A stretch of 64,000 nucleotides of DNA, from assembly GCF_052115025.1 (NCBI RefSeq), contig NZ_JBFRFW010000005.1, positions 248,001-312,000 on the forward strand, in the 5' to 3' direction. The position numbers and the translations under genes were made by a program. The notes under the pieces are model-generated. The model worked only from the letters and a program-made list of their open reading frames with translations, did not search any database and was not told the origin of the DNA. Shown in pieces: positions 25,813 to 34,001 of this stretch. Within the stretch, counting starts at the first letter, position 1, and every line of letters begins with the position of its first letter. The stretch comes from Bradyrhizobium_A sp052115025. Its GTDB lineage: Bacteria > Pseudomonadota > Alphaproteobacteria > Rhizobiales > Xanthobacteraceae.

Positions 25813-26900
25813 TCCGCGCGCTCGAAGCTTTCTCGCTGCCGCTGCTGCGCTGGTTCGATCCGGAGGATGCGCATCGCCTCGCCATCCAGGGGCTGCGCCT
25901 GCTGCCGCCGCCGCGCCCGCGCATCGAGAACCCGATGCTGGCAGTGCGGGCGTTCGGCCTCAACTTCCCCAATCCGATCGGCATGGCGGCGGGCTTCGAC
26001 AAGAATGCCGAGGTTCCCGATGAGCTGCTGCGGCTCGGCTTCGGCTTTGTCGAGATCGGCTCGGTGACGCCGCGGCCGCAGGCCGGCAATCCGCGGCCGC
26101 GGCTGTTCCGCCTTGTCGCCGATGAAGGCGTCATCAACCGCATGGGCTTCAACAATGACGGCGGTGAAGCCGTGCTGCGGCGCCTCGCCGCGCGCGCCAA
26201 CCGCGGCGGCATTGTCGGCGTCAATGTCGGGGCCAACAAGGATACCGCGGACCGCGCCGCCGACTATGTGGCGCTGATCGAGAAGTTCGCACCGGTCGCG
26301 AGCTACTTCACGGTCAACGTCTCGTCGCCGAACACGCCGGGCCTGCGCAACCTGCAGCAGGCCGCGCAGCTCGACGATCTGCTGGCACGGGTGATCGAGG
26401 CACGCGATCGGGTGCGCAAGAACGCCGGCGAGACGCCGGTGCTGCTCAAGATCGCGCCGGATCTCTCGCTTGCCGAGCTTGACGACGTCGTGCACGTCGC
26501 GCGCTCGCGCCATGTCGACGGCATGATCGTGTCCAACACCACGCTGGCGCGGCCGCCGTCGCTGCGTAGCGCGCAAGCCTCGCAGCAGGGCGGGCTGTCG
26601 GGCCGGCCGGTATTTCGCCTGTCGACACGCATGGTGGCGGAAACCTATGTCCGGGTCGAAGGCGCATTCCCCCTGATCGGGGTGGGCGGCATCGATTCCG
26701 GGGGCGCGGCGCTGATGAAGATCCGCGCCGGCGCCAGCCTGATCCAGCTGTACTCGTCGCTGGTCTACAAGGGCCTCGGCCTTGTCGAGGAGATCAAGAC
26801 CGATCTCGTATCGGTGCTGCGGCGGACCGGCCGGGAGGCGATCAGCGAGATCGTCGGTGCGGACGCCGCGACCATCACCGCGGAAGACTGGCCGGTGTAG
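25809..26900 (+). CDS. pyrD: Dihydroorotate dehydrogenase (quinone), class 2
   Basis: 363 aa from a GTG at 25809. The N-terminal helical extension (residues 1-40) that binds membrane quinone marks class 2. FMN and substrate motifs are present: NPIGMAAGFDKNAEV, INRMGFNNDGGEAV and NVSSPNTPGLRNLQ with the catalytic Ser, plus VSNTTLARP and GVGGIDSGGAALMKIRAGAS. It oxidises dihydroorotate to orotate in pyrimidine synthesis and passes electrons to ubiquinone. Its 3' end overlaps the convergent MATE gene by 26 nt. Confidence 0.96.
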   Translation: MIRALEAFSLPLLRWFDPEDAHRLAIQGLRLLPPPRPRIENPMLAVRAFGLNFPNPIGMAAGFDKNAEVPDELLRLGFGFVEIGSVTPRPQAGNPRPRLFRLVADEGVINRMGFNNDGGEAVLRRLAARANRGGIVGVNVGANKDTADRAADYVALIEKFAPVASYFTVNVSSPNTPGLRNLQQAAQLDDLLARVIEARDRVRKNAGETPVLLKIAPDLSLAELDDVVHVARSRHVDGMIVSNTTLARPPSLRSAQASQQGGLSGRPVFRLSTRMVAETYVRVEGAFPLIGVGGIDSGGAALMKIRAGASLIQLYSSLVYKGLGLVEEIKTDLVSVLRRTGREAISEIVGADAATITAEDWPV

Positions 26901-28251
26901 CGTCCGGTCCGGTGAAGGTGGCGCGCAGCAGGCCTCGGTAGCGCGCCATCTGCAGCAGTCCGCGCGCCAGCAGGAACACCAGCAGCGCGCCCCACAGGCC
27001 GGCATTGCCGAACGGCTTGAGCAGCCACCAGCCGGCGAAGTAGCAGCCGAGCGACACGATCATCAGGTTGCGCATGTCGCGCGACCAGGTCGCGCCGATA
27101 TAGACGCCGTCGAACGCGTAGGCCATCACGCCGCACAGCGGCGCCAATGCCGCCAGCCAGATGTAGATGCGCGCGGTCTCGCGCACCTGCGGGCTTGTGG
27201 TGATCAGGTCGATCAGCGGCCCGCCGGACGCGACGAACAGAACCGTCACGGCTGCGGCGAAAACAAATCCCCAGATCACGACGAGACGTACCGCCTGGGT
27301 GAAGCCGGCTCTGTCGCCGGCGCCGACGCTGCGGCCGCACAATTGCTCGGCGGCGTTGGCGAGGCCATCGAGGAAGAACGCGCCGATCAGCATGAAGTTG
27401 TTGAGCACCGCGTTGGCGGCGAGCGTGTTGTCGCCGGCGCGGGCGCCCTCGGCGGTGAAGAACAGGAAGGCGGCGATCAGCGCCGCGGTGCGGATCATGA
27501 TGTCACGGTTGACGGCGAGCATGCGGCTGAGCTGGGCGCGATCGAGCAGCGTGCGTGCGGTGACGCTGAGGCGGCCGCCGAGCAGGCGCCAGGCGACGAC
27601 GGCGCCAGCGAGGCAGCCCGCCCCCTCGGCGATGACCGCGGCGATGGCGGCCCCCGTGATGCCGGCATGAAGGCCAAGCACGAGCCAGACGGTCGCGATC
27701 ATGTTGACGGCGTTGATCACGATCTGCAGCGCCAGCGCGCTGCCGGGCCGCGCCTGGCCGACCAGCCAGCCGAGCAGCACATAGTTGGCGAGCACGAACG
27801 GCGCCGACCACATCCGGATGGCGAAATAGCCCTTTGCCGCGCCGGTCACGGCCTCGCTGCCGCCGAGCAGGCCGAACACCGCGGTGGACAGCGGCACCTG
27901 TACAATGAGCAGTGCAACGCCGATAACGACGCTCATCAGCACCGCGCGCAGCAGCACCGCGCGGATCTCCGGCGCGTCGCCGGCGCCCTGCGCCTGGGCG
28001 GTGAGCGCCACCGTGCCCATCCGCAGGAAGCCGAACAGCCAGAACATGCAGTCGAACACCACCGACGCCATGGCGACGCCGCCGAGCAGGTGGGATTCGC
28101 CGAGCCGGCCGATCGCAGCGGTGGCGACCACGCCGAGGAACGGTGTGGTCAGGTTCGCCAGCATCGCAGGGCCCGCGATTGCGAACACGCGGGCGGTGGT
28201 TACGGGAGGCTGGGCCGTCGAGGTCGGGGACGACGGGGTGCGTTCATCCAT
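26875..28251 (-). CDS. MATE family efflux transporter (DinF-like)
   Basis: 458 aa from the ATG at 28251. About twelve membrane segments form two related halves. The N-terminal AGPAMLANLTTPFLGVVATA, then AIGRLG, and the second-half FFLDGLANAAEQLCGRSVGAG match the DinF branch of MATE antiporters. These use proton or sodium gradients to export drugs or oxidised metabolites. The gene is convergent with pyrD and has a run of Ser/Thr/Pro at its extreme N-terminus. Confidence 0.88.
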   Translation of the reverse strand: MDERTPSSPTSTAQPPVTTARVFAIAGPAMLANLTTPFLGVVATAAIGRLGESHLLGGVAMASVVFDCMFWLFGFLRMGTVALTAQAQGAGDAPEIRAVLLRAVLMSVVIGVALLIVQVPLSTAVFGLLGGSEAVTGAAKGYFAIRMWSAPFVLANYVLLGWLVGQARPGSALALQIVINAVNMIATVWLVLGLHAGITGAAIAAVIAEGAGCLAGAVVAWRLLGGRLSVTARTLLDRAQLSRMLAVNRDIMIRTAALIAAFLFFTAEGARAGDNTLAANAVLNNFMLIGAFFLDGLANAAEQLCGRSVGAGDRAGFTQAVRLVVIWGFVFAAAVTVLFVASGGPLIDLITTSPQVRETARIYIWLAALAPLCGVMAYAFDGVYIGATWSRDMRNLMIVSLGCYFAGWWLLKPFGNAGLWGALLVFLLARGLLQMARYRGLLRATFTGPDATPASLPR

Positions 28252-28337
28252 CAGGAGCAATCCATCGGGGCCGTCACGGCAGCGATGCGCGGGATGAGAC
28301 AGCTAACCCCGCGCACGCGCAACATGACAGGCGAGTA

Positions 28338-28664
28338 TCAGCGCGGCTTCTGCGCGCCGAAAATCCGCGACAGCAGCCAGATCGGGATCACGATCACGGC
28401 GCCGAGCAGGAAGTAGCGCCACAGCCAGTTCACGGTATCGAAGCCCATGTCCCAGAGACGCTGGAACAGCAGGCGGATGCTGTGCAGGATGTTCCAGGGG
28501 TCGAAGCCGATCGCGGCCAGCACCACGCCGACCAGGATGGACAGCAGGATCAGGCGGAAGGCGACCGTGAGCGGCGAGCCGCCGAGAAAGCGCGACAACC
28601 CGTCGCCCGCGGGACCGCGGTACTCCGGCGCCTTGGTTTCGATCGGCTTGTTGTCCATCGACAT
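28338..28664 (-). CDS. Small integral membrane protein, DUF6460-like
   Basis: 108 aa (ATG at 28664; a second ATG at 28658). Two hydrophobic segments surround a loop with FDPWNILHSIRLLFQRLWDM. The N-terminal half (FRLILLSILVGVVLAAIGF) and C-terminal half (WRYFLLGAVIVIPIWLLSRIF) resemble each other loosely. I assign it to the DUF6460 type from memory of rhizobial homologues; function unknown. It lies 86 nt upstream of the MATE gene on the same strand and could share its transcript. Confidence 0.6.
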   Translation of the reverse strand: MSMDNKPIETKAPEYRGPAGDGLSRFLGGSPLTVAFRLILLSILVGVVLAAIGFDPWNILHSIRLLFQRLWDMGFDTVNWLWRYFLLGAVIVIPIWLLSRIFGAQKPR

Positions 28665-28926
28665 CTCTGGTCTCCCCGGCTGCGCCGTCGTCGGGCGCGA
28701 AGGCCCACATAGTGAGGCAGGTGGGGCATGCCGGAACCTGCGTCAAGCCGGCATTGCCTCTCTGGCCCATGAATTTACTGTCATGCGCAGGCAAGGTCCA
28801 CCGCAGAGGCCGCTGCGTCCATGGCGAGAGGTGTCATCGTCTGGTCTTCGCCGCCGCGCCCGGTCTAGACTGCCGGCGATCTCATACCGCCGCGTCCCAG
28901 GCGTCGGTGCAACATGCGAAGGTCCG

Positions 28927-29856
28927 ATGCAAACGTCACACCTCCAACACCGCGCGGCCGTCGTCGGCCTCGGCTCGATGGGTTATGGCATGGCGCTGTC
29001 TCTGCGGCGCAGGGGGCTGCAGGTTGCGGGCTTCGACGTCCGGCCGGAGGTCGCCGAGCGCTTCGCGCGCGAGGCTGGCGGCAGCGCCGCGGCCACGGCG
29101 CGTGACGCGGCGAAAGACGCCGACATTGTCGTGATCGTGGTGGTCAATGCCGACCAGACCGAGACGATCCTGTTCGGCTCTGAGGGCATCGCTGCAGCGA
29201 TGCGCAAGGGCGCGGTGATCGTGTCCTGCGCCACCATGGCGCCGGAGCGGGTGCGGGCGTTCGCGGCGGCGGCCACGGCTGCCGGGCTTCACTATGTCGA
29301 TGCCCCGATCAGCGGCGGGGCGCAGCGTGCTGCCGAGGGAGCATTGACGGTGCTCGCCTCCGGCGCGCCGGAGGCGATGGCGAAGGCCGAGCCCGCGCTC
29401 GATGCCATGGCGGCGAAAATCTATCGCCTCGGCGACGAGCCGGGGACGGGCGCAGCGTTCAAGATGGTCAACCAGCTGCTTGCCGGCGTGCATATTGCCG
29501 CGGCGTCCGAGGCGATGGTGTTCGCGAGGCGCCTCGGCCTCGACCTCGCCAAGGTCTACGAAGTGATCACCGCGTCGGCCGGCAATTCCTGGATGTTCGA
29601 GAACCGCGTGCCCCATGTGCTCGACGGCGACTACACGCCGCGCAGCGCGGTCGACATCTTCACCAAGGACCTCGGCATCATCAACGACATGTCGCGCTCG
29701 GCGAAGTTTCCGACCCCGGTCGCATCCGCGGCGCTGCAGATGTTTTTGATGACCGCGGCCGCCGGCATGGGTCGCGACGACGACGCTTCGGTGGCGCGGC
29801 TCTATGCGCAGGTCGCCGGCCTCGATCTGCCGCTGACCAAGACTGCGCAGAGCTGA
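28927..29856 (+). CDS. ltnD: L-threonate dehydrogenase (3-hydroxyisobutyrate dehydrogenase family)
   Basis: 309 aa. The N-terminal NAD-binding motif is VVGLGSMGYGMALSL, the substrate-binding motif DAPISGG, and the catalytic lysine lies in FKMVNQLLAGVH. The family alone would allow several beta-hydroxyacid substrates. The three following genes encode OtnI-, OtnK- and OtnC-like proteins, which define LtnD: oxidation of L-threonate to 2-oxo-tetronate. First gene of a four-gene operon. Confidence 0.88.
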   Translation: MQTSHLQHRAAVVGLGSMGYGMALSLRRRGLQVAGFDVRPEVAERFAREAGGSAAATARDAAKDADIVVIVVVNADQTETILFGSEGIAAAMRKGAVIVSCATMAPERVRAFAAAATAAGLHYVDAPISGGAQRAAEGALTVLASGAPEAMAKAEPALDAMAAKIYRLGDEPGTGAAFKMVNQLLAGVHIAAASEAMVFARRLGLDLAKVYEVITASAGNSWMFENRVPHVLDGDYTPRSAVDIFTKDLGIINDMSRSAKFPTPVASAALQMFLMTAAAGMGRDDDASVARLYAQVAGLDLPLTKTAQS

Positions 29857-29888
29857 GTCCCGTAACGCTTCTGAGGACGAGATCCCCG

Positions 29889-30662
29889 ATGCCGCGCTTT
29901 GCTGCCAACCTCACCATGATGTTCAACGAGTGGTCGTTTCTCGACCGCTTTGCCGCTGCCGCCGATGCCGGCTTCGATGCGGTCGAATTCCTGTTTCCCT
30001 ATGACTTCACGCCCGACGACGTTGCCGAGCGCCTGCTGCGCCACAAGCTGACGCCGGCACTGTTCAATGGTCCGCCGGGTGACTGGGACAAGGGTGAGCG
30101 CGGCTTTGCGGCGCGGCCGGAGCGGCGCGCCGCATTCGAGGCCTCGATCGACAAGGCGCTGGTCTATGTCACGGCGACCGGCGTGAAGCGGCTCCATGTC
30201 ATGGCCGGCATCGCGCCGTCGCAGGACCCGGCGGCGATGGCGGCGTATGAGAGCGCGCTGCTGTTCGCCTCCGACCGCGCGCAGCAGGCCGATATCGACA
30301 TCGTCATCGAGCCGATCAACCCGCGCGACGTCCCCGGCTACTTCCTCAACAACTTCGATGTCGCCGCGAACGTCGTGCGGCGGCTGGCGCGGCCGAACGT
30401 CAAGCTGCAGTTCGACATCTACCATCGCCAGATCATCCATGGCGACGTGATCCGGGGCCTCGAGGCGATGATGCCGATCATCGGCCACATTCAGGTCGCC
30501 TCGGTGCCGGAGCGGCACGAGCCGTGCAGCGGCGAGCTCGACGACGCGCGGGTGTTCGGCGTGCTCGACCGGCTCGGCTATGCCGGTTTCGTCGGCTGCG
30601 AGTACCGGCCCGCAGGCAAGACGCTGGACGGCCTCGGCTGGTTTCCCGGCCGGCGGGGGTGA
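29889..30662 (+). CDS. otnI: 2-oxo-tetronate isomerase (hydroxypyruvate isomerase family)
   Basis: 257 aa TIM-barrel of the Hyi/OtnI family. Family landmarks are MPRFAANLTMMFNEWSFLDR at the start, GVKRLHVMAGI, IVIEPINPRDVPGYFL, and LQFDIYHRQIIHGD with metal-binding Asp and His. The last part, GFVGCEYRPAGKTLDGLGW, is very typical. It converts 2-oxo-tetronate to 3-oxo-tetronate, step two of L-threonate catabolism. It sits 32 nt after ltnD and 3 nt before otnK. Confidence 0.9.
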   Translation: MPRFAANLTMMFNEWSFLDRFAAAADAGFDAVEFLFPYDFTPDDVAERLLRHKLTPALFNGPPGDWDKGERGFAARPERRAAFEASIDKALVYVTATGVKRLHVMAGIAPSQDPAAMAAYESALLFASDRAQQADIDIVIEPINPRDVPGYFLNNFDVAANVVRRLARPNVKLQFDIYHRQIIHGDVIRGLEAMMPIIGHIQVASVPERHEPCSGELDDARVFGVLDRLGYAGFVGCEYRPAGKTLDGLGWFPGRRG

Positions 30663-30665
30663 GCC

Positions 30666-31934
30666 ATGATTCTCGGATGCATTGCCGATGACCTGACCGG
30701 CGCGACCGACCTCGCGCTGATGCTGACGCGCGAGGGGCTGCGCACGGTGCAGTCGACCGGATTGCCGCCGGACGATCTCGATGTGGCTGATGTCGATGCG
30801 GTGGTGGTGGCGCTGAAGTCGCGGACCATCCCGGCGAAGGACGCTGTCAGCCAGTCGCTGGCTGCGGCGCGCGCGCTGCAGCGGCTCGGTGCGCAGCGGC
30901 TGTTCTTCAAATATTGCTCGACTTTCGATTCGACGGACGCAGGCAATATCGGCCCCGTCGCCGACGCGTTGCTCGACCTCACCGGCGGCGGCGTCACCAT
31001 CGCCTGCCCGGCGTTTCCCAGGGCGGGCCGCACCATCTATGCCGGCTATCTCTTCGTCAACGGCGTGCCGCTGAACGAAAGCCCGATGAAGGACCATCCG
31101 CTGACGCCGATGCACGACGCCAATCTCATGCGGGTGCTGCAGCGGCAGACGAAGCGGTCGGTCGGGCTGATCGGTTTCGATGTGGTGGAGCGTGGCGCTG
31201 CCGCGGTGCGTGACGCGCTGGCGGGCGGCGCCATCCATTTCATTGTCGATGCCATCGCGGACGCGCATCTGCGGGTCATTGGAGCTGCCACCGCGCACCT
31301 GCCGCTGATCACCGGCGGCTCAGGTGTGGCGATGGGCCTGCCGGCGGCGTACCGCGACGCCGGCCTGCTGGCGCAACTGACGCCGCCGCCGGAGCGGCTG
31401 GCGGCCCCCGCGGGACGCGCGGCCATCCTCGCCGGCTCGTGCTCGGCGGCGACCCGCGGTCAGGTCCAGGCGGCGATCGCTGCCGGCCTGCCGCATCTGC
31501 GCATCGATCCGCTGGAGATCGCCAGCGGCACCCAGACGGCGCAGCACGTGCTGCAGTGGATCGCGCGCCAGCCGCAGGACAAGCCGTTCCTGGTGTATTC
31601 CAGCGACGATCCGGACGCTGTGCGGCAGGTGCAGCAGCGGCTCGGCCGTGCGCAGGCCGGCACCATCGTCGAAGACCTGCTCGGCCGCGTCGCCGCCGCG
31701 CTGCCGGCGCAAGGCTTCACCCGCCTGATCGTCGCTGGTGGCGAGACCTCCGGCGCGGTGATGCAGGCGCTCGACGCCGGCGTGCTGAGCATCGGCCCGG
31801 AAATCGACCCGGGCGTGCCCTGGACACTGGCACGGCCGCGGGTGCATGCGGGCAGCGCGATGGCGTTGGCGCTGAAGTCGGGCAATTTCGGCGCGCCGGA
31901 CTTCTTCCTGAAGGCGTGGGACCGGCTGGCCTGA
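30666..31934 (+). CDS. otnK: 3-oxo-tetronate kinase (DUF1537 family)
   Basis: 422 aa, the usual length. N-terminal domain: CIADDLTGATDLALMLTREG with the DDxTGAxD signature, and FKYCSTFDSTDAGNIGPVAD. C-terminal nucleotide-binding domain: LIVAGGETSGAVMQAL and SIGPEIDPGVPW. It phosphorylates 3-oxo-tetronate at C4 with ATP. Together with the neighbours it forms the described ltnD-otnI-otnK-otnC route from L-threonate to dihydroxyacetone phosphate. Confidence 0.92.
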   Translation: MILGCIADDLTGATDLALMLTREGLRTVQSTGLPPDDLDVADVDAVVVALKSRTIPAKDAVSQSLAAARALQRLGAQRLFFKYCSTFDSTDAGNIGPVADALLDLTGGGVTIACPAFPRAGRTIYAGYLFVNGVPLNESPMKDHPLTPMHDANLMRVLQRQTKRSVGLIGFDVVERGAAAVRDALAGGAIHFIVDAIADAHLRVIGAATAHLPLITGGSGVAMGLPAAYRDAGLLAQLTPPPERLAAPAGRAAILAGSCSAATRGQVQAAIAAGLPHLRIDPLEIASGTQTAQHVLQWIARQPQDKPFLVYSSDDPDAVRQVQQRLGRAQAGTIVEDLLGRVAAALPAQGFTRLIVAGGETSGAVMQALDAGVLSIGPEIDPGVPWTLARPRVHAGSAMALALKSGNFGAPDFFLKAWDRLA

Positions 31935-31962
31935 CCACGCGGTGGTATGAGAGGATCGATCG

Positions 31963-32601
31963 ATGACCGAGAGCGCGCTGCGCGACAAGATCTGCCGGGT
32001 GGGGGAGTCGCTGTTCCGGCGCGGCCTCACCTTCGGCTCCACCGGCAACATCTCGGTGCGGCTCACTGACGGCGGCTTCCTGATGACGCCGACCAATGCC
32101 TCGCTCGGCGAGCTCGATCCGGCGCGGCTGTCGCGGCTTGATGCAGCGGGGAATCTCCTCAGCGGCGACAAGCCGACCAAGGAAGCGTTCCTGCATCGCG
32201 CGATGTACGGCCAGCGCGCCGGCGACCATGCGGTGGTGCATCTGCATTCCACCCATTCGGTCGCGGTGTCGTGCATCCATGGCATCGACCATCACGACTG
32301 CCTGCCGCCGCTGACCGCCTATTACGTCATGCGCGTCGGCCGCCTGCCGCTGGTGCCGTATTATCCGCCGGGCGACGAGAGCCTCGCGCATGCGGTGGAG
32401 AAGCTCGCCGGCGATCATCACGCGGTGCTGCTGTCGAACCACGGCCCGGTGGTGTCCGGCACCAGCCTCGACAATGCGACCTATGCCACCGAGGAGCTGG
32501 AGGAAACCGCAAAGCTGTTCCTGCTGCTGCGCGGCGAGACGACACGTCCGCTGACGCCGGAACAGGTGGACGACCTGCGTCGGCGGCATCAGCTGCGCTG
32601 A
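31963..32601 (+). CDS. otnC: 3-oxo-tetronate 4-phosphate decarboxylase (class II aldolase/adducin family)
   Basis: 212 aa. The class II aldolase zinc site is visible as HLHSTHS (about residues 88-94) with a further His in LSNHGPVV. GSTGNISVRL and GELDPARLSRLD match OtnC. It decarboxylates 3-oxo-tetronate 4-phosphate to dihydroxyacetone phosphate, which enters glycolysis. It starts 28 nt after otnK. No regulator or dedicated transporter is adjacent. Confidence 0.9.
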   Translation: MTESALRDKICRVGESLFRRGLTFGSTGNISVRLTDGGFLMTPTNASLGELDPARLSRLDAAGNLLSGDKPTKEAFLHRAMYGQRAGDHAVVHLHSTHSVAVSCIHGIDHHDCLPPLTAYYVMRVGRLPLVPYYPPGDESLAHAVEKLAGDHHAVLLSNHGPVVSGTSLDNATYATEELEETAKLFLLLRGETTRPLTPEQVDDLRRRHQLR

Positions 32602-32637
32602 GCCGCAGGTCCGGCCTCACCAGCGTCGCCCGGCCGA

Positions 32638-32901
32638 TCAGTTGCAGGGATGCGGGCGGTGATCCTGGCCGCGATAGGCCGCCGCGCCATTCTTGCACAG
32701 CGCGCTCAGGGGACCGTCATAGTATGCGACGGTATCGGGCAGCGGACCTGGGCCGTAATTATGGAGATAGTTCATCCCGATCAGGTCGTGGACGTGGTGA
32801 ATATGGGCGTGATGGCGATGGCCGTGATGGGTCTGGTGCCGTGCCATGGCCGGCGAGGCCAGCGCCGTCAGGATCACGAACGTTGCGATGGTCTTCAGCA
32901 T
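32638..32901 (-). CDS. Small secreted His-rich protein
   Basis: 87 aa. A signal peptide (MLKTIATFVILTALASPAMA) is followed directly by a histidine cluster, HQTHHGHRHHAHIHHVHD, with ten His in 18 residues. Two cysteines near the C-terminus (LCKNG, HPCN) could form a disulfide. The cluster could bind nickel, zinc or copper in the periplasm. I do not recognise a named family. The gene is convergent with otnC. Confidence 0.6.
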   Translation of the reverse strand: MLKTIATFVILTALASPAMARHQTHHGHRHHAHIHHVHDLIGMNYLHNYGPGPLPDTVAYYDGPLSALCKNGAAAYRGQDHRPHPCN

Positions 32902-32970
32902 GGGTGACCTCTCCGCGGGACTGGCTGGTGAACGCTTTGGCGCCGGCCGGGTTCCCGTCGAGGCCTGCTG

Positions 32971-33516
32971 TCAGCCACAGCGGGGTGACAGATCCAGGGC
33001 CCGCAGCAAGCCGCCCACGGCATCCTGTCGGCAGGGCACCGCGTTGGCCGTTGCCTTGGACGGCTCGTCCGCGGCCTCCGTGCGGGGGCGCTGGGCCTTT
33101 GCGTGCCTGCGCTGGTGCGGTGTCTCGACAAGCCTGGCGTTGGCGTCCTGCCAGCGGTGGCGGTGCGGGCGTGTCTCGGCTGGCCGGCGGGGGGGCTCGT
33201 CCGCCGCGACGGACGGCGGTTTCGCCGGGGTCTCCGGCCTGTCCAACAGCTCGTCCATCGCGCCCGCCGGCGTTGCGGCGGGCAGGACGGCCCCCATTTG
33301 CGGGAGAGCGGCCGCGACCGCCGGCTCGTGCAAGACGGGGATCGGCAGCCTGTCCGACTTCGCGGCCCGGTCGGGCGCAAGACCTTCTTCGACTGTCGCG
33401 TGCTGCGCAGGAGGCGCCACAACCGGCATTTGCAAAGATGTCGTGGCGGCCTTGATGGCGACGATCGCGCCAAGGCCGGCGAGGCCGGACAGGGCGAACC
33501 ACATGGTTCTGCTCAT
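32971..33516 (-). CDS. Membrane-anchored Pro/Ala/Arg-rich hypothetical protein
   Basis: 181 aa from the ATG at 33516 (MSRTMWFALSGLAGLGAIVA); the frame is open further upstream, but that part has no ribosome site and a random look. One membrane helix (about residues 5-25) is followed by a low-complexity, Pro-rich region and a conserved-looking tail, CRQDAVGGLLRALDLSPRCG, with two cysteines. The topology suggests a periplasmic tail. No function is assigned. It lies upstream of the His-rich secreted gene on the same strand, 69 nt away. Confidence 0.5.
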   Translation of the reverse strand: MSRTMWFALSGLAGLGAIVAIKAATTSLQMPVVAPPAQHATVEEGLAPDRAAKSDRLPIPVLHEPAVAAALPQMGAVLPAATPAGAMDELLDRPETPAKPPSVAADEPPRRPAETRPHRHRWQDANARLVETPHQRRHAKAQRPRTEAADEPSKATANAVPCRQDAVGGLLRALDLSPRCG

Positions 33517-33770
33517 GACGGAGTCCCAAGGTTGTGGCGGCCATGCCGAGCGCCCTATCGCGGCCGCCGTCATGCCCTTGGAGCCGATCATCGGGACTGA
33601 ATTCGGGCCCGGCGGTGGCAGGGGAGGGCGGCTTTGCGGCGCCGGCAGGGCTGCGGACCGGCATGGTTCGCGGCGCGGTGGTGTCCGGCTCGAAATCGGC
33701 TCACACTGCGGGCGTGCACACGCCGGGAATCGGCGATAATCGCCGTCGATGATGCGGAGCAAGGGGCACT

Positions 33771-33971
33771 ATGAGAGTCTGGGTCGTCACCAGGGCACCG
33801 GCCGACCGGCTGTGGGCGTATGAATTCGTTGGCGTCTTCCGGTCGCTGCCGGAAGCGGAGGCGTCGGTTCATTTCAGCGCCGGCACCTACACCATTGCCG
33901 AGATGGAGGTCGGTCGGCGCTATGCCGGAGACGTGCGCAACATCGTGGTCATCGAAAAGGCGCTGAAGTAA
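33771..33971 (+). CDS. Small hypothetical protein
   Basis: 66 aa from the ATG at 33771 with AAGGGG 6 nt upstream. The sequence (MRVWVVTRAPADRLWAYEFV...) is soluble and of mixed alpha/beta character, with no signal peptide. No family is recognised. It is convergent with the DNA ligase gene, 30 nt apart. Confidence 0.5.
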   Translation: MRVWVVTRAPADRLWAYEFVGVFRSLPEAEASVHFSAGTYTIAEMEVGRRYAGDVRNIVVIEKALK

Positions 33972-34001
33972 GCAGCGCGCGATCGGCCGGGGCTCGGCCG
34001 C

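Noticed and set aside
32271..33455. A 394-codon plus-strand frame across the end of otnC and the small secreted genes
   Set aside because: It overlaps otnC in another frame and has the low-complexity look of shadow sequence.
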